Assembly: GCA_015847255.1 (NCBI GenBank)
Contig: JADLZK010009226.1
Span: 124,001-188,000 of the forward strand
Direction: 5' to 3'
Origin: Hyparrhenia diplandra
Lineage: Eukaryota > Streptophyta > Magnoliopsida > Poales > Poaceae
Length of the DNA stretch: 64,000 bases
Shown here: in pieces, positions 23,563 through 36,309 of the stretch
Layout of the letters: every line of letters begins with the position of its first letter
Numbering within the stretch: position 1 is the first letter of the stretch
Program-made: the position numbers and the translations under genes
Notes under the pieces: model-generated
Told to the model about the DNA's origin: nothing
The model's input: only the letters and a program-made list of their open reading frames with translations
Database searches by the model: none

Positions 23563-23942
23563 TTGTTTTGGACGACTTCAAACTCTATGATGGCATGTTT
23601 GATTGAACAAAAAGATTTGGAAAAAGTAAAAAAAATAAGATCCAGTAGATAATTGGTATTTGTCAACTTTCGGCGACGAAACTTGATCCGTTCACGTTTC
23701 TGTCGAATCGCTTTAGTGACATTATCCTAGCAAGACAGTGTAACGGTGAAGACTCCTGTTGCTACTATATGGTCGACATGACATTTAACAACCTCAAAGA
23801 ACTTTTACAATGCTGGTGTACTGTGCAAAGCTAACTAAGTCGTTACAAACGGACGACCGATCGTTCATATATCATGCACGTGTTTATGGCCTAATAAATT
23901 AATAATACTTTAACTGGCTATTACTATTATAGGACCAAATTA

Positions 23943-24169
23943 CTCCCCCATCTCTAAATAACTGTCACCGTTGGTGTACGTGGCACATGACTTAATTTAT
24001 ATGAAATGTGTGTAACATTTGTATCTGTAAATAAATTTATTAAAAAATAGATTTAAATATCTTTATAATGATACTAATTGTGTAACATGAATATTAATAT
24101 TTTTAATATATATTTAATCAAAGTTGTTTTAGGGAAGCATAAGCTACATATATTTAGGGACGGAGGGAG
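23943..24169. mobile_element. Stowaway-type MITE (227 bp)
   Basis: The left end CTCCCCCATCTCTAAATAA and the right end TTTAGGGACGGAGGGAG are imperfect inverted repeats. TA flanks both sides (23941-23942 and 24170-24171). Non-coding. Confidence 0.85.
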
Positions 24170-24171
24170 TA

Positions 24172-26198
24172 ATCTAGTACTTGTCCCTATAGTCAAAACA
24201 AAGTACATGTTCCTCTACATTATTGTGTTGTCATTAGCTTAAATTGATTGAGAGGAAATTACTTTTTATATATCTTTTCTAACTACAATGTCAATGACTC
24301 AATATATATGTATATTTTTTTAAAAAAAAATAGTGGATAAATTGCACACTCATCATCCTACAAACGCATCTATATGCTCACAAATCTACCCCTATGATGA
24401 GCATCTCTGATAGATTAGTCCGTCGTATATATATGCTCACAATCTACCTCCATGATTGACAAAGTGAAGGTTTCAAACTTATTAGGTAAGCTACTAATAT
24501 ATAAGTTTGATCACATATGCAACTTAACCAACAAAGCTACGTATATACACGTACTAGCTCAATTCACAGTTACACTACACGTTTTAGTCACCATAAGCTG
24601 TGCTAACTTCTGTGTTTGCATATATTTGCATGAACAACTAGGTAACGGACGGATCATATATTTGCATGAACTACACAAGCTTCATTCACCAAATTGAACA
24701 ATTGACTATAGAGACTATCATACTCCGGCTTTCCGAAGAAGGATCTAGAACTAAATCCCATTATGTGCTAGTAGAGAACTAATGGAACTAGATAGCTAGC
24801 TAGCCAGGAAAAAAATTAAGAAACAAGAACACGCTTGTGTGTGCGGAAATAAAGGTACTGTACGCTGCGTGCACCTAAATTAAGCATCTGCTGTGTTGCC
24901 CCGGGAGTGAACAAAAGTACACCGGATTTTTGGGCCGTTTTGCAACTGATCCTGTACTTAATAATAATCATTCCGATCGATCGAGAGGTCAGCATCGTGT
25001 TAGTTATACAGCACTTGCCAGAGATGTCAGCGTCGATCAGCAGGGGGAAGCTAGCTAAGCTCGCCATCGAGGTGTACAGCAAGCTGCGCGCCCGGCCGGC
25101 CGATCGAGTTGATCTTAAGCAACCTACGCGCGCACGGAACCGCACGACCGCGCTCCACCAGGACCACCACCGAGTCGACGTACACGTACGCACGCCGCCG
25201 TCGCCGCGCGCGATCGAGCGCGCACCCGCACCGAGCGAGAGGTCAGGTGAGCGAGCGAGAGCGCGCGCCGGCGTCGCTTTCCGGGACGGCCGGTATATCA
25301 TGGCGTGCTCGCGCGCGCGGCCATGCCATGCGGCTGCGTGACGCGCGAAGATTCGCGGCCGGGCTCTCGCTCTGCGCGGGGGTCGATGCGTCAATCCTAG
25401 CTGCCGAGCCCACATCGCGTTGTTGGTGGCCGATGTGACCGCGCGAACGGGCGCCGGACGTTCGCGCGCGTTCAAAGGCGGTTCAGTAACGGGCAAGCGG
25501 TGAACCGACCGATCGACGACAGGTAGCTCTCGGGTCGACGGGTCGCTTGCCGTTTCGTTATTTCATGGCATCGATCGGGAGACTAGAGGGGAGGAGCTCG
25601 ATCGATCGCGTCGATCGCGTGCGCGGCGGCCTTTTCGGCTTCAATATGGGGGCCGGGGAGGAAGTGGGGATGGATAGATGGTCGGGGTCGACGACGGCGA
25701 CGTCAATGGATCGGAGCTAGTGTCTGATCAATGTGGATGCAACGTGCGCGTCGTGTGGCTCGTGGGGCCGGTGACGTACGAGTTGGGTCATCCTCGCCTC
25801 CGGGGCAAAGGTTCAATGATCCATCACCGGTTTAGTTTAGTTTCCATCAGATCAGATGATTTATAGAGCACTTGTGGAATCAGTGGATACAATGTTGCTT
25901 TCTTCCCATCTAATCTAAAATATATATGCACGGTTGGATATAAAGCTTTTCATCAGTGCTATTTTTATGCTCAAACAACATGCCCGCGTTGCTGCAGAAT
26001 TTGTAGCGTTATATATGTTATGAATCACTTTATTAGTGATCAACCGCTCTCTCTTTGGAAGGCACCCCTTCAAAAGTGTCACTTCACATGTAGTATACTA
26101 GGGTGAATTTCAGCAGCGTCTTGGTATGCAAAAATAATTTTAATCTAGTTAAGAGCAATGTAAAAGTAATTTCAGTAATGAACTAAATAAAAAGTGTT
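24172..26198. other. Intergenic, with a GC-rich block at 25080-25640
   Basis: The first part is AT-rich. The block at about 25080-25640 is GC-rich and full of GCGCGC and CGATCG. It holds overlapping open frames on both strands, the longest 226 codons on the minus strand at 24816-25496. None has a recognisable domain, and GC richness alone explains their length. I do not call a gene here. Confidence 0.5.
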
Positions 26199-26209
26199 AT
26201 GATAATCTT
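26199..26209. repeat. 11-bp target duplication, left copy (ATGATAATCTT)
   Basis: ATGATAATCTT precedes the T run of the LINE and recurs at 34209-34219, beyond the LINE 5' end. Confidence 0.85.
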
Positions 26210-26399
26210 TTTTTTTTTTTGATGAGGGAGGGCAGGCGCCCCTACAGGAATTTATTTAAATGAATAAAGTCAGGAGTACAAGTTCAAGAAACAAATTCAA
26301 GAAACAAAAAAGGTGCAAAAGAAAATGAAGAACGAACGCAAAATTACAGCATGTTTTGAATCCATGAATCAAATGCTGCACTGTACTTTGTCTTCACCC

Positions 26400-29300
26400 G
26401 TAGGGGTTAGAACTCGACTTCCTTTTCAAAGATCTGCTTTGCTTTTGCTATCGTCGGTGGAATTCCTTTGAAAATGAAATCGTTTCTGACAGTCCAGATA
26501 GCCCAAGTCATTAATATTGCCATAACCATGAAAAAAAACTTGCATTTGCTTGGTTGCTTATGTTATCGTAACACGGAAAATGTCCCACTGCCCTCGAACG
26601 GTGATCCCCACCTGTTGCCGGCAGTCCTTAGCAAATTGACAGGAGATGAACAGGTGCTGGCATGTCTCTTCTTCAGAATTTGTGCAAAGCACACACTCAT
26701 AAGATGGTAGGTGCATGGATTTCCTTCTAAGTATGTTTCTTGTACTTAATCTGTCCTTGAGCAATAACGGAGAAGAAGACCTTGTGTTTAGGTTGGCAAC
26801 AGTTCTTCCATAACCACTTAAAGGCTGGAGGCACATATGAATGGCCTTTTAGGTGCTTGTATGCTTTGGAAACAGAATATGGGCCTTTTATTGTTGTCCA
26901 AACATCATTGTCATCAGTCCTGGGTTGGTTATCGTGGCCCTCTGAAGGAAGGTTGATGAACTCGCGATGAGCTTCGGTTGAGAGTGGTAAATGGAATAGG
27001 TTGATTTGATTACGTGAGTTTAACCATTTGCTAACCGTCAATCCTTTATTCTTTGCAAAGGAGAAGAGCTCGGGAACATTTCATTTGGGCGTAGGTAGCC
27101 ACTTATCCATCCAAAATAGGCAGGAGTCACCATTGTTGGCTTGTACTTTAGCGAAGCCCTTGTAATTGTGTAACAGTTTTAATATCTCTCCACCAAAACG
27201 AACCCTTCTTTGTGTGATTTGGCAACTTATTGTTTGGGTAGTGTTTTTCCCGGACCAAAGATACCCAAGGGATGTCCCTCCCCGTTGAAGAACTTGTCAA
27301 GGTTTTTTTCATTAGCAAAGCTTCATTCGCTTTTGAAGATCCAAGACTCCAAGACCCCCTTCTTCTTTTGATACATGCACCATTTCCCATCTTTGCCTTT
27401 GGGCTTTTTTTTTGAGTTAATGTCGCCCCTCTCCGGATGGAGTGTTTCGTATTTGTCCACTTGTTTGATTGCCTCTTTTGGGAAAGCAAGGGTACTTAGG
27501 TAGAAGGTTGGTAAGGCGATTAGGACTGCATTTGTAAACTCAGTTTCCCAGCTTGTGTGAGGAAGGATGAAGAGGCAACCAATCTTTGCTCACACTTTTT
27601 AATCATAGGAGGTAATCAACCACCCCGGGTCTCGTTGTGCCAAGAGGAAGGCCCGTGTAAGTAAAGGGAAGGGAGGCAAAGTGGAGCAACCAAAGGTCCC
27701 TAGCCAAGTGTCCGTAGTCCGAGTCCGAAATGTTGATTGGCACCATGAAGGATTTTTCGTAATTAACCACAAGGCCGGTGGACTCGGAGAAAGAGTGCGA
27801 GGAGGGCTTTTAGAGTGAAAAGTGGCCGAGGGTCCCTTCCATGATGATGAGGATGTCATCAAGATATCAGACATTGGAAAGTCGATGATGATTGCAAGGG
27901 GATAGGAAGACTCAAGAGCCCAATATCCTTGGCTTTGTTGATGATGCTTTGTAAGAGATCGCAGCCTAGGACAAAAAGAGTAGAGGAGAGAGGGGGTCCC
28001 CCGCCTGACCCCCCTTTACAATTGGATTGTTTTACGGGGGTGCCATTAAGCATCACCTTGGAGGTTCCAAATCTTTGAGAATATTTTAGACCCAAGAGAG
28101 CCATGTGGAGCTAAAGCCTCGGCTTGGAGCAATGCTAGAATAGCGGTGGTGTTCAATCTTGTCGAAGGCTTTTTTTCAAAGTCAAGCTTGAGAATGATGA
28201 TCTCTTTTTTAGAGTGATGACAAAGGTGGAGGTATTCAAAGGACCATGCTAGACAATCCTGTATGGTTCTAGTCTTAATAAACCCATACTGGTTCAAGTG
28301 GATGAGAGGGATGATGACCTTCTGCAGCCTATTAGCTAGGAGCTTGGTGATGAGCTTTAGAGAGGTGTTGAGCAGGGAAATGGGTGCGTAGTCATTGGAT
28401 CGTAGTTGGTGTGGAGTTTTTGGGTATTAGGGTAATATGGGAAGAATTAATACTTTGTAAGCGAGATCCTTGAATCCTCGAAAGTCCCAAACACGGTTTG
28501 AAGAATGTCCCCGCTTCATGTGAGGCCAGCATTTTTTGAAAAAATTATTATTGAAACCATCCGCCCCCGGTGATTTATTGTTGGGCAGACTCTTCACCAC
28601 TTCCACTATTTCTTCCTCGTAAACTTATCCTCAAGGTGATTAAGGTCATCATGGTGCTTTGTATTAGAGTTGTTAGGTTGAAAGCCATACCATTGAAGTT
28701 GGTCTGACCCAGTCTGTCCCTGAATGATTCCCAAAGCAGTTGTTCTTTGTCAGAGTGTGAAGAAAGAGAATTGCCAATTTGAATCGCTTATGACAAAGAA
28801 TGTGATTACATCTATTCCTTATTGTAGCATTTGTATGAAAAAATCTTGTCTTTGGCATCCCCAAAGTGACCCATTTAAGAGATCCTCTTTCTTTGCCAAG
28901 AAATTCTTTCTTCGCTCTAGTAATGTCAACAGATTTTTTCCCTCGGGATCGTCTAAAGTTCCACTCTTCCAAACCGAGGTCCCTGAATTCTTCCAGAGAG
29001 TCAAGGAATTGAATTGTGATGGACACATTGTTGATGACTGTCTTTAAATTGGAAAGTGAAGCACTCCAAGCTCTGAGAGCACTTCTGAGATTTTTGAACT
29101 TTGCTGTGAGCATTTTAGCACTATCTTCAATAATGGTTGAGCAATGCCAATTATCAAGAAAAACCTGTTGGAAGTCATCTCTCAATAGCCAGTAATTTTC
29201 AAATCTAAATAGATGTGTTCGGGAATAGCAAAGTGGAGATGGAGATGACAATAGGGGTGTGGTCAGAGGTCTCCATTGCCAGCGGTTTGCAAGTTGTTTC

Positions 29301-29930
29301 TGGGTAAGACAATGTCCAGCTGTTGTTGGTGAAAACCCAATCCAGTTTTTCAAGTAGTGGATTCTCCTGCATGTTGGACCAAGTATATTTCTTGCCTTGA
29401 AGAGTAATTTCAGAGAGTCCAAGATAGGCGATAACTTGAGAGTTAAACAGAACATCATAGCCGAGTCGCCCCATCTTTGTTCCTATTCTGCGGGTATCTG
29501 TACATGTTGAAATCCCCCATAATTACCCGGTCCTCCCGATGACGGGATATCAATGTTTTTTAACCAATCACAAAACTCATTTCTACCCTCGGTACACGGG
29601 GACCATATACAACAACCATTGTCCATGATGCCCCATCCAACTGAAGCAAACTCTACGTTATAGAGAAACCCCTAATGTCCCTCATCGTAGCCCCAAACAG
29701 GCTACTTTTCCATGCCACCAGAATACCTCCTGAGGCCCCAACAGATGGCACGAATAGAAATTCATCAAAATGAGCAGGAAGAATTTTCCTCAAAAAAGAT
29801 TGATCAAAGTCTGTCTTTTTTTTGTTTCTCGTAGACAAACAATGTCACATGCAGCTTGTGAAACTTTGTTTTTAAGCGCATCCCACTTCACGGAGGCATT
29901 AAGCCCTCTAACATTCCAAAGACAAGACAT
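26400..29930 (-). pseudogene. LINE ORF2: endonuclease, RT, zf-RVT (degenerate)
   Basis: ORF2 can be started at the minus-strand ATG 29930 with MSCLWNVRGLNASVKWDAL, the usual opening of the plant LINE endonuclease. It continues TDFDQSFLRKILPAHFDEFL and ASGGILVAWKSSLFG. A later block has LEKLDWVFTNNSWTLSYPET and SDHTPIV (about 29340-29220). The RT region carries MNQYGFIKTRTIQDCLAWSF near 28290. Its active site is near 27850-27875 and reads YLDDILIIM instead of the commoner YADD. The zf-RVT module is at 27041-26558 (FKWLWKNCCQPKHKVFF; CVLCTNSEEETCQHLFISC). Frameshifts occur throughout. Confidence 0.87.
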
Positions 29931-30356
29931 TCCACTTTTCGTAAGAGGCTTGATTCATTTAAACAAACTAGAGAGATAAGCGGTTCATTCTTTGGTACAA
30001 CCTTATGCTGACCCCCACAAAGGTTCACATACTGGAACATAAACTGCATTGTTCTAACATACAAGGCAACACACAACCTCTCCTGACAGACCCCATAGGA
30101 TACCAAGCTAGCAAAATACATTGTCTCTTCCATTTCATACGACATGGGTAACACTAAACCCTGAACAACTAGTGGGTTTGTGGTCCATCCTCCCGCTAGG
30201 CGCCATCTGTGATCGTGATCCCGGGCGAGCACTTGGGCATCTCCATCCCTGATGATTCTTGCCCCGGCCCCGGCCCCCGATCTTGCTCTTTTGGCTCGCA
30301 AGATTTCATCACCGACTTCGGCTTCATCAAGTTTCTGTAATTCAACCGCTATCTTC

Positions 30357-33300
30357 CTAATTGTCTTTTTTCCCGAGAGTGGGGGGTTTAGCGGTACATC
30401 CGAGACAATTTTTATTCAGACATTTATTGTGCTTAAATCCGGCCTTATTAATCTTTATTCTTGGGCTCCTTCTTACCTCGGTTTCAACCATGGCCACCCT
30501 CGAGGCATTCCTCTTCTTTGGTGGCAGCTCCTTGCTAATGCCTTGACCCTCATCACCAAGACCTGACAGGCAAGGAAGATTAAAGTCCGGATCGACGTAA
30601 GGAATTGAGAAAACAATGTCTCCCTCCCCATTAGTGCCAAGACAAGAGATAATTCGGATGCCGTGAGGTGCTTTATCCAATTAAAGTTTCCTTTGACTAA
30701 AAGTCGAATCAGTAAAAAAATGTACCCATTTGCTTGGTATGGTTATGTGTAGATTTGAGGAGGTACCGAAGCGAAGAAAGTATTCCACGCCTTGGTTACT
30801 TCGCACCAACCACTTGGGACCAAGCGAGTCAAACTCAGCAGGGTTATTGAGACTGAGCTTCAGATTGTTCTGATCCTGACTGTCTTGGTCTTTCCCAAAG
30901 TTGTCAGCTACCATTGCATTTAGGAGTTCAGCTTCATTTGGGAATTGCTGGGCCTGGAAGTGACTCTGGGCTTCATCTTGTTGGGCTTTTAGCTGGGCCT
31001 CCACCATTGTATGTGCTTCAAGGAAATCTGTGGGCCTGAGAGGAGGAATGTGGGTTGGATTGAAAAATTCAAAAGTTTGAGAGCCCAGAACCACGGTAAC
31101 CAATCGTCCCATTCTCGCACGTTTGAACCAATCAATAGCCGCCTCTCGGCATTCTCATTCACAAAGCACGAACATCCCCCTTGGATCACCTTTCTCAGCC
31201 AGATTGTGACCAAGCTCATTCAACAGCGACCCCTTCCCTCGATCTCGAATCGCATCCGCCTCGAATCGCATGCTTCGAGCAGGGTCACCGGTTCGTGCCT
31301 TCCAACCGATCAACCAAGCTGCATCTCTTGCTTTTCATTTTGTGGCAGGTCCCCTTCATTTATTACCTTTGTTGTTTTGCCCTTCTTTGTCCCTCATCTT
31401 GTACTATCGATCATCGAACCCTCACGAACTTATAAGTTGATCGGGGAGGAAACTCATCCACCGTAAAGTTCACGGGGAGAGTGAGGCTCGTGCAGAACAG
31501 TGTATCTCCATATGCTCTTGGTGTCTTGATCGATAGGCGAAAGGGAGGATCTAGGAGAAAAACCTCATTCTCCATTTGTAGCGAGATAATGAACTTGTTC
31601 ATTTTGCCCATAAAGATCATTGTCTATTGGGTTAATTATGACCGGGTCAAGGTCTAGGTTCAACGGTGGCTGATTGAGATCAAAGTTGAATTGCTCCATC
31701 TCAGGTTCCTCATTCAGATTGGGGATCGCTTCATTTCTTTGGATTCGTTTGGAGGATCAATGGCTGCCGCATCTCAACATTCGGATTTGGTAGCCCCATC
31801 CGGTCTTTCAGCGCCATTGTTCTGCGGTGATTCCGTCGGGCCAAAGGTCCCAAGCTCCCCGCTCACCCTGGCGATTCTCGCACTTCACGGTGGTCTTGCC
31901 CTTGATCATTCACAGCTGGCCCAAACCGAAGAAATCAAAGGGGATGGGTTCTTTGAATCACCAAGTCGTCGAGGCGAGAGGGTCCTCTCGGTGGTGGGAT
32001 TTGCGGAGAGGTCGCGTGACATGAGCACCTCACATTGCACCTTTGTCAATTCTCCCCCAATGGTGTCCGGATCCTCAAAAACAACATCTTGAGGGACATG
32101 TGTGACATCTTTGACTCTAACCCTCACAAGCAATCCAAAGATCTAGGCCCTCCTGAACCTGGAAGAGCAACACCCTAGCGAAGTCTCCCACCGCATCTTT
32201 GTATGTGCCGCTCGGTGAGGTAGTCGTTGGGGAAATCCATTAGCAAAATCCAACACTCATGGTTGAACTCAGCGAAACGCCGGTTCCTACCCCTGTCGTG
32301 CTTGGTGAAGGTGCGTGGACGTTATCATACACGTGTGGACTCCCGCTCAACCAACATGTCTCGACCACCGGATCCCCCGAGAGCGACTTTAGCTTAACCC
32401 AAACTAGTACGCTGAATGTCTATGTCTTTGGACTCTTACTTCCTCTCTCAAGAAATCTCTAATGACATTGCGGGCCGTTTGGGAAGTGCATTTCATTACC
32501 GGGGAGCGGGTCGAAGGTGACGATGGCGAGGTTCTCGTTCCTCGCCGGCGGACGCGAGGGTGCCACCGCCCGCGACATGAACCTTCGATTGGGCACCTCC
32601 AGGTACTGCAGATGCGCAGGGATGAAAGGAGTAGGGTCGGCGCGCTGGTACGCCATGGCGACGGGCCGATCGCCGGCGGGAGGGAGGTTGAGGTCGAGTA
32701 TAGGTGGAGGGTTTTCTTGAGCTACAGTGCGTGGACGCGACTCGAGCCGGGAAGACCTTGCGGCCGCAGTGAAGTGGTGGAGTTGCCGATGCCGGTGGTG
32801 GGAGGCAGTATAAATGTTCAGTTCCCTCGGACTTGGTGAAATGGGCCGAGAAAGGCCGATGGGCCGAGAGGCTATGAGTGGTCCAAGGTGAGGGCGTTGG
32901 CTTCAGGTCCAGGCCGGTTCCCGGCGAGCCCGAAAACCCGGAGACAGAGGCACCAAGGCTCGGCCCACCGACGGCCGTTGCATGCATTGGTTGTTGCAAG
33001 ATTTGGCCGTCCCTCCCTAGGGCCAGTGGGAGGCAATCGCGGCCGAGCAAATTGGCCAATGGCATGACTGGGCATTGGTTGGTTGTGGGTTTGTTTAACA
33101 AATTTGAACTTGTGGCAAGCGAGAGGCAATGTGGCGGTAAGAGTGGCAAGCGCGGCAACGGATAGGGCGGTTCTAGGTTGACCCCGGCGTGAGAGACAGA
33201 GAGGCACCCGCTTAAGCAAGCTCGCCTTTGCCGCACCGAGCCGCTCATGGCCCGAGGCCGAGGTGCGGGGTTGCCTTGGGAAGACAAGGCGATCATGGTC

Positions 33301-33783
33301 AAAACACGATTTGTCCTATTGGTTTGTCCAATGGGAACAGCATTTGCACCGGTGAGCTCGACCATCGTAATTGGGCGGCGCGTCGCCGCCGCCGGCTTGC
33401 CGTGTTGGCCCCTAAGCGGGATGGCATTGGCTCTCGAAAGTTTGGCGACCTCAAATAACGATCGTTTAACCGCCGGTTGCCAAGAACGTTCTTCCTCTTG
33501 GAGGAACGGCTGAGCTCGACCTTCCGGTTGGGGCCACCATTCCCCGGAGGTAGAAGAACACCTTGAACTCATCGCAAGCAAAGGATCGAAGGCTAGCAAC
33601 GAACGGGCCAACAGGTTTAGAAGAAACCGCAAACTTGAAAGATCCGGGCCGCAAGCCGAGAGACGAAGAAGTGGGCGGGGGAACCACCAATAGCCGCTTG
33701 AAGGAGGCGCCAACCGAGTGATCGGTGAGCTTAATCTTGCAGCCGCCAAAAGCAAAGAACGAGAAAGAAGGAGGAGCGGTCAA
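30357..33783 (-). pseudogene. LINE ORF1: DUF4283-type nucleic-acid-binding protein (degenerate)
   Basis: Minus-strand pieces in order. Near 33750: IKLTDHSVGASFKRLLVV and SSKPVGPFVASLRSFACDEF. At 32656-32460: MAYQRADPTPFIPAHLQYLE and LAIVTFDPLPGNEMHFPNG, the lead-in to DUF4283. At 32280-32230: a remnant of the CWILLMDFP type. At 32133-31910: VRVRVKDVTHVPQDVVF. At 31112-30681: a Gln-rich segment. At 30680-30357: VRRSPRIKINKAGFKHNKC and NKNCLGCTAKPP, a C-terminal block common in grass LINE ORF1. The family protein binds element RNA. The long 419-codon frame at 33755-32496 is a by-product of GC-rich ORF1 sequence and not a host gene. Confidence 0.75.
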
Positions 33784-34208
33784 GGGAAGAATGAGTCACC
33801 AGGTGCAAAGAAAGCGCTCACGGATGATGGCACGAGTGGCAAGGCCAAGAACAAAGGCAAAGACCACCGATCGACATGGAGTTGGACGAGGAAACACACC
33901 CGGTGTCAACGATGTATCTTCTTTCTTGCTTCGAGTACGGTCCCATGTCGGGGTGGTGGTGCACCCCCGCCACGTCGTGGACCCGGCAGCCCATGGCGAA
34001 GCTCCGCTAGGCCATCGCTGGCGGCGGCGGGGGAGCACGCGTGCCGCCCACGGGGGTAGTTGAGCACGGGGCCACGAGGGCCGGGCGGGGGGTGGCCGCC
34101 GGAAGGGGGGGGAGCTCGCCTAGGGCGGCGGCAGCCAGCTCCTCTCCGGCGTTGTTGATTCGTGCGGGAGGAGGAGGAGGGCGCTGGTGGGTGGAGCCGG
34201 CCGTTGTC

Positions 34209-34219
34209 ATGATAATCTT
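34209..34219. repeat. 11-bp target duplication, right copy
   Basis: Identical to 26199-26209. It marks the 5' edge of the 8-kb LINE. Confidence 0.85.
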
Positions 34220-34930
34220 AGATCTTCAACTTCATTTAAAAAAAACATGGCTCACTAACCAGTGAAGGATAATATTCGAAACTTAATGTACAATACAAAA
34301 ATTCTCAATTTACGGCAAGAATAGATTTGGTATGAGAAAGCACTAACCTCTTTGGATCATTAATTGAAAGTGTTTGTGGGGCGTAAGTGGGGTTGCTTAG
34401 GTGGCATGCTTACATGTTTGAAAGTGTTAGTGGGGCTGCTTAGGTGTAGTAGATATGTACAACCATGGATCGATGAGAAACACAACAATTTTACGCTCTC
34501 ATTTGTCTCTTGACTCTCTACTCTAAACAATATAGAAATAAAATTTATGGAGGGAGATAGCATATATGTGTAGAAAAAAAAAATTACCTTGTGTAGTTGA
34601 ATAAATTGAACTTAAACTTGGTAGACAATCACCCATTGATGGCACTTCTCAACCTCATCGATTTTGTGGACACACGCGCACTCACCACACAACGCCGCAC
34701 CACTCCCTTGCGGCGCCATGGAGGAGATCGATGGGGAGCGCCGCATAGAAGGACAAGAGCGGTGGACAGAGTAGTCGGTTGGATGAGAGGAGGAGAAACG
34801 AGAGAGGGGGAGAAAGAGGAGGGGCCAAGATGAAAAAAGCCGGGGGCCAAGGTTGGCTGGGGCGATACAATGGGCCACGCTAGCGAGCCCACATTGGCAA
34901 AAAAAAAAAAAAAAAAAAAAAAAGGTTGAG
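34220..34930. other. Intergenic with an A26 run
   Basis: No supportable gene. A run of A at about 34898-34923 lies directly before the DNA transposon at 34931 and may be the tail of a plus-strand retrocopy, but the preceding sequence matches nothing that I recognise. Confidence 0.45.
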
Positions 34931-35690
34931 GGGTCCTTTGGTTCGTAGGAATTTTGGAGGAAAAACGTTGGAACCAAGAAACATAGGAAAGGAAAACCAT
35001 AGGAACGGAAACCACTTCCTTCGCACACATGAAAGGAAACCAGTTTCCAAAAAAAAAAAGGAACGGAAAGGAAAGGAAACATTCGTGCCCTCTCCTCCGT
35101 CGCCTACGTCGGCCGTGGTCTCCGCCGCCACCGCCTAACTCCGCCTGCTCCTTGCCCCGGCCTCCCCGCTCCTTACCCTCTTCCCTCCCTGCTCCCCTAC
35201 CTCTCCCTCCTCCTCACCATCCGCACGCTGCCGCCGCTCCAACCCTAGCTCACGGGTGAGGAGAGCGGGTGAATCTGACACGGAGGTGGCGCGCTGCTGG
35301 CCGCCGCCGCGCCCCCGGCTCATGGAGGGCAAGCGGATGTGGCGCGGAGCACGGTGTCGAGGAGGCAAGCGGGTGGTCGGGGTGGTAGAGGCCGCTCAAT
35401 GTCGCGGGCTGGGGCAGCCGGGTTGCCGACAGAGGCGTGGCCAAGGTCGGCATCGCCGTACCGCTCCTCTGCCGGCAGCTTCCATCAAGCGCCCGTTCCT
35501 CTGTTTCACTGTGCTTTCCATGATCTCGTGCTGGATTTTTCGTTCCCTACGGCGGCGTGAGAGAGTGATTCATTCGGAGGAACGATCCCTACATTTTTTC
35601 CTATCGAACCAAAGGGAGCATGACGTCAGCATTCCTATGTTTCCTCTATCTTGTGTTTCACCTCAAAAAATCCTACAAACCAAAGGACCC
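34931..35690. mobile_element. Non-autonomous DNA transposon with terminal inverted repeats (760 bp)
   Basis: The left end GGGTCCTTTGGTTCGTAGGA is matched on the other strand of the right end by GGGTCCTTTGGTTTGTAGGA, with 22 of the first 25 bases agreeing. The interior from about 35090 to 35520 is GC-rich and unlike the AT-rich subterminal parts, as in elements that have captured a piece of host DNA. No transposase is encoded. A clear target duplication was not found, so the superfamily (hAT or Mutator-like) is undecided. Confidence 0.75.
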
Positions 35691-35712
35691 TTAACCGGGC
35701 AACTTTGGGCCT

Positions 35713-35814
35713 GTGGTGTATTTACCGCTTGGGGTTAGATGTGCATTTTAGGAGTCTATGGACTTATTTAACCCGCGGACAAACAAATGGGCACGTGGTG
35801 TATTTACCGCTTGG
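35713..35814. repeat. 20-bp direct repeat pair
   Basis: GTGGTGTATTTACCGCTTGG occurs exactly at 35713-35732 and again at 35795-35814. The sequence between is not repeated. It may be a footprint of a local duplication; no function is evident. Confidence 0.85.
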
Positions 35815-36309
35815 ATAGATGAGGCGGGAACACCGATGGTTGGTGCGTTCGGACTTCGAGTCCGTGCACCCAAACATTATTTGGCGCCACGCGCGCCCGA
35901 CGCGTCTTCTTTGGGCGCACAGCGCCGCACGCGTGTTGTTGGCTGGCCGCGTCTTTTTTTTGTCGTTGGTCAACGGAGCATAGAATAGCCCCAAATATTT
36001 GGGTCATCTTTGCTTGTGTGGCACGAGGACAAGCTACTTATTTGGGAGGACACGAACATGGGAATCTATTTTTTTTTAGAAACAATATATACAATCTTTA
36101 AAATGTAATAACTTTCTCCTCAAAGCATCTATTTTAAAAAATTTTTTGCACATTCACAACCACAAGATCTATAAAAGTAGGTCCATGTTGGATATGTTTT
36201 GAATAATTTTTTTCGATGATAAAGTTTTTGCGTTTAGGAGTATAAAGTTTCAAATGTTGTAGTATAAAGTTTCTAAATATGGAGCACTAAGTTTCAAAAT
36301 TGAAAATTT

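Larger units (their letters stand above)
26210..34208 (-). mobile_element. LINE, 8.0 kb, apparently full length, 11-bp target duplication
   Basis: Minus-strand element. The T run at 26210-26220 is its poly(A) tail. ORF2 spans about 29930 to 26400 and ORF1 about 33783 to 30357. A GC-rich 5' UTR (about 33800-34208) runs up to the second copy of ATGATAATCTT. Eight kilobases with both ORFs and a 5' UTR is long for a plant LINE and suggests no 5' truncation. Frequent frameshifts and stops show that it is inactive. Confidence 0.88.

Noticed and set aside
24816..25496. 226-codon minus-strand open frame and a 144-codon plus-strand frame in the same GC-rich block
   Set aside because: Composition is arginine- and alanine-rich, as expected from GCGCGC sequence. 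No domain, no intron logic, and the two strands are open together.
32496..33755. 419-codon minus-strand open frame
   Set aside because: It lies inside the 8-kb LINE, overlaps the fragmented ORF1 and is read in mixed frames; not a host gene.
35256..35738. 160-codon plus-strand frame
   Set aside because: It runs through the transposon interior and out across its right inverted repeat, so it is not a gene unit.
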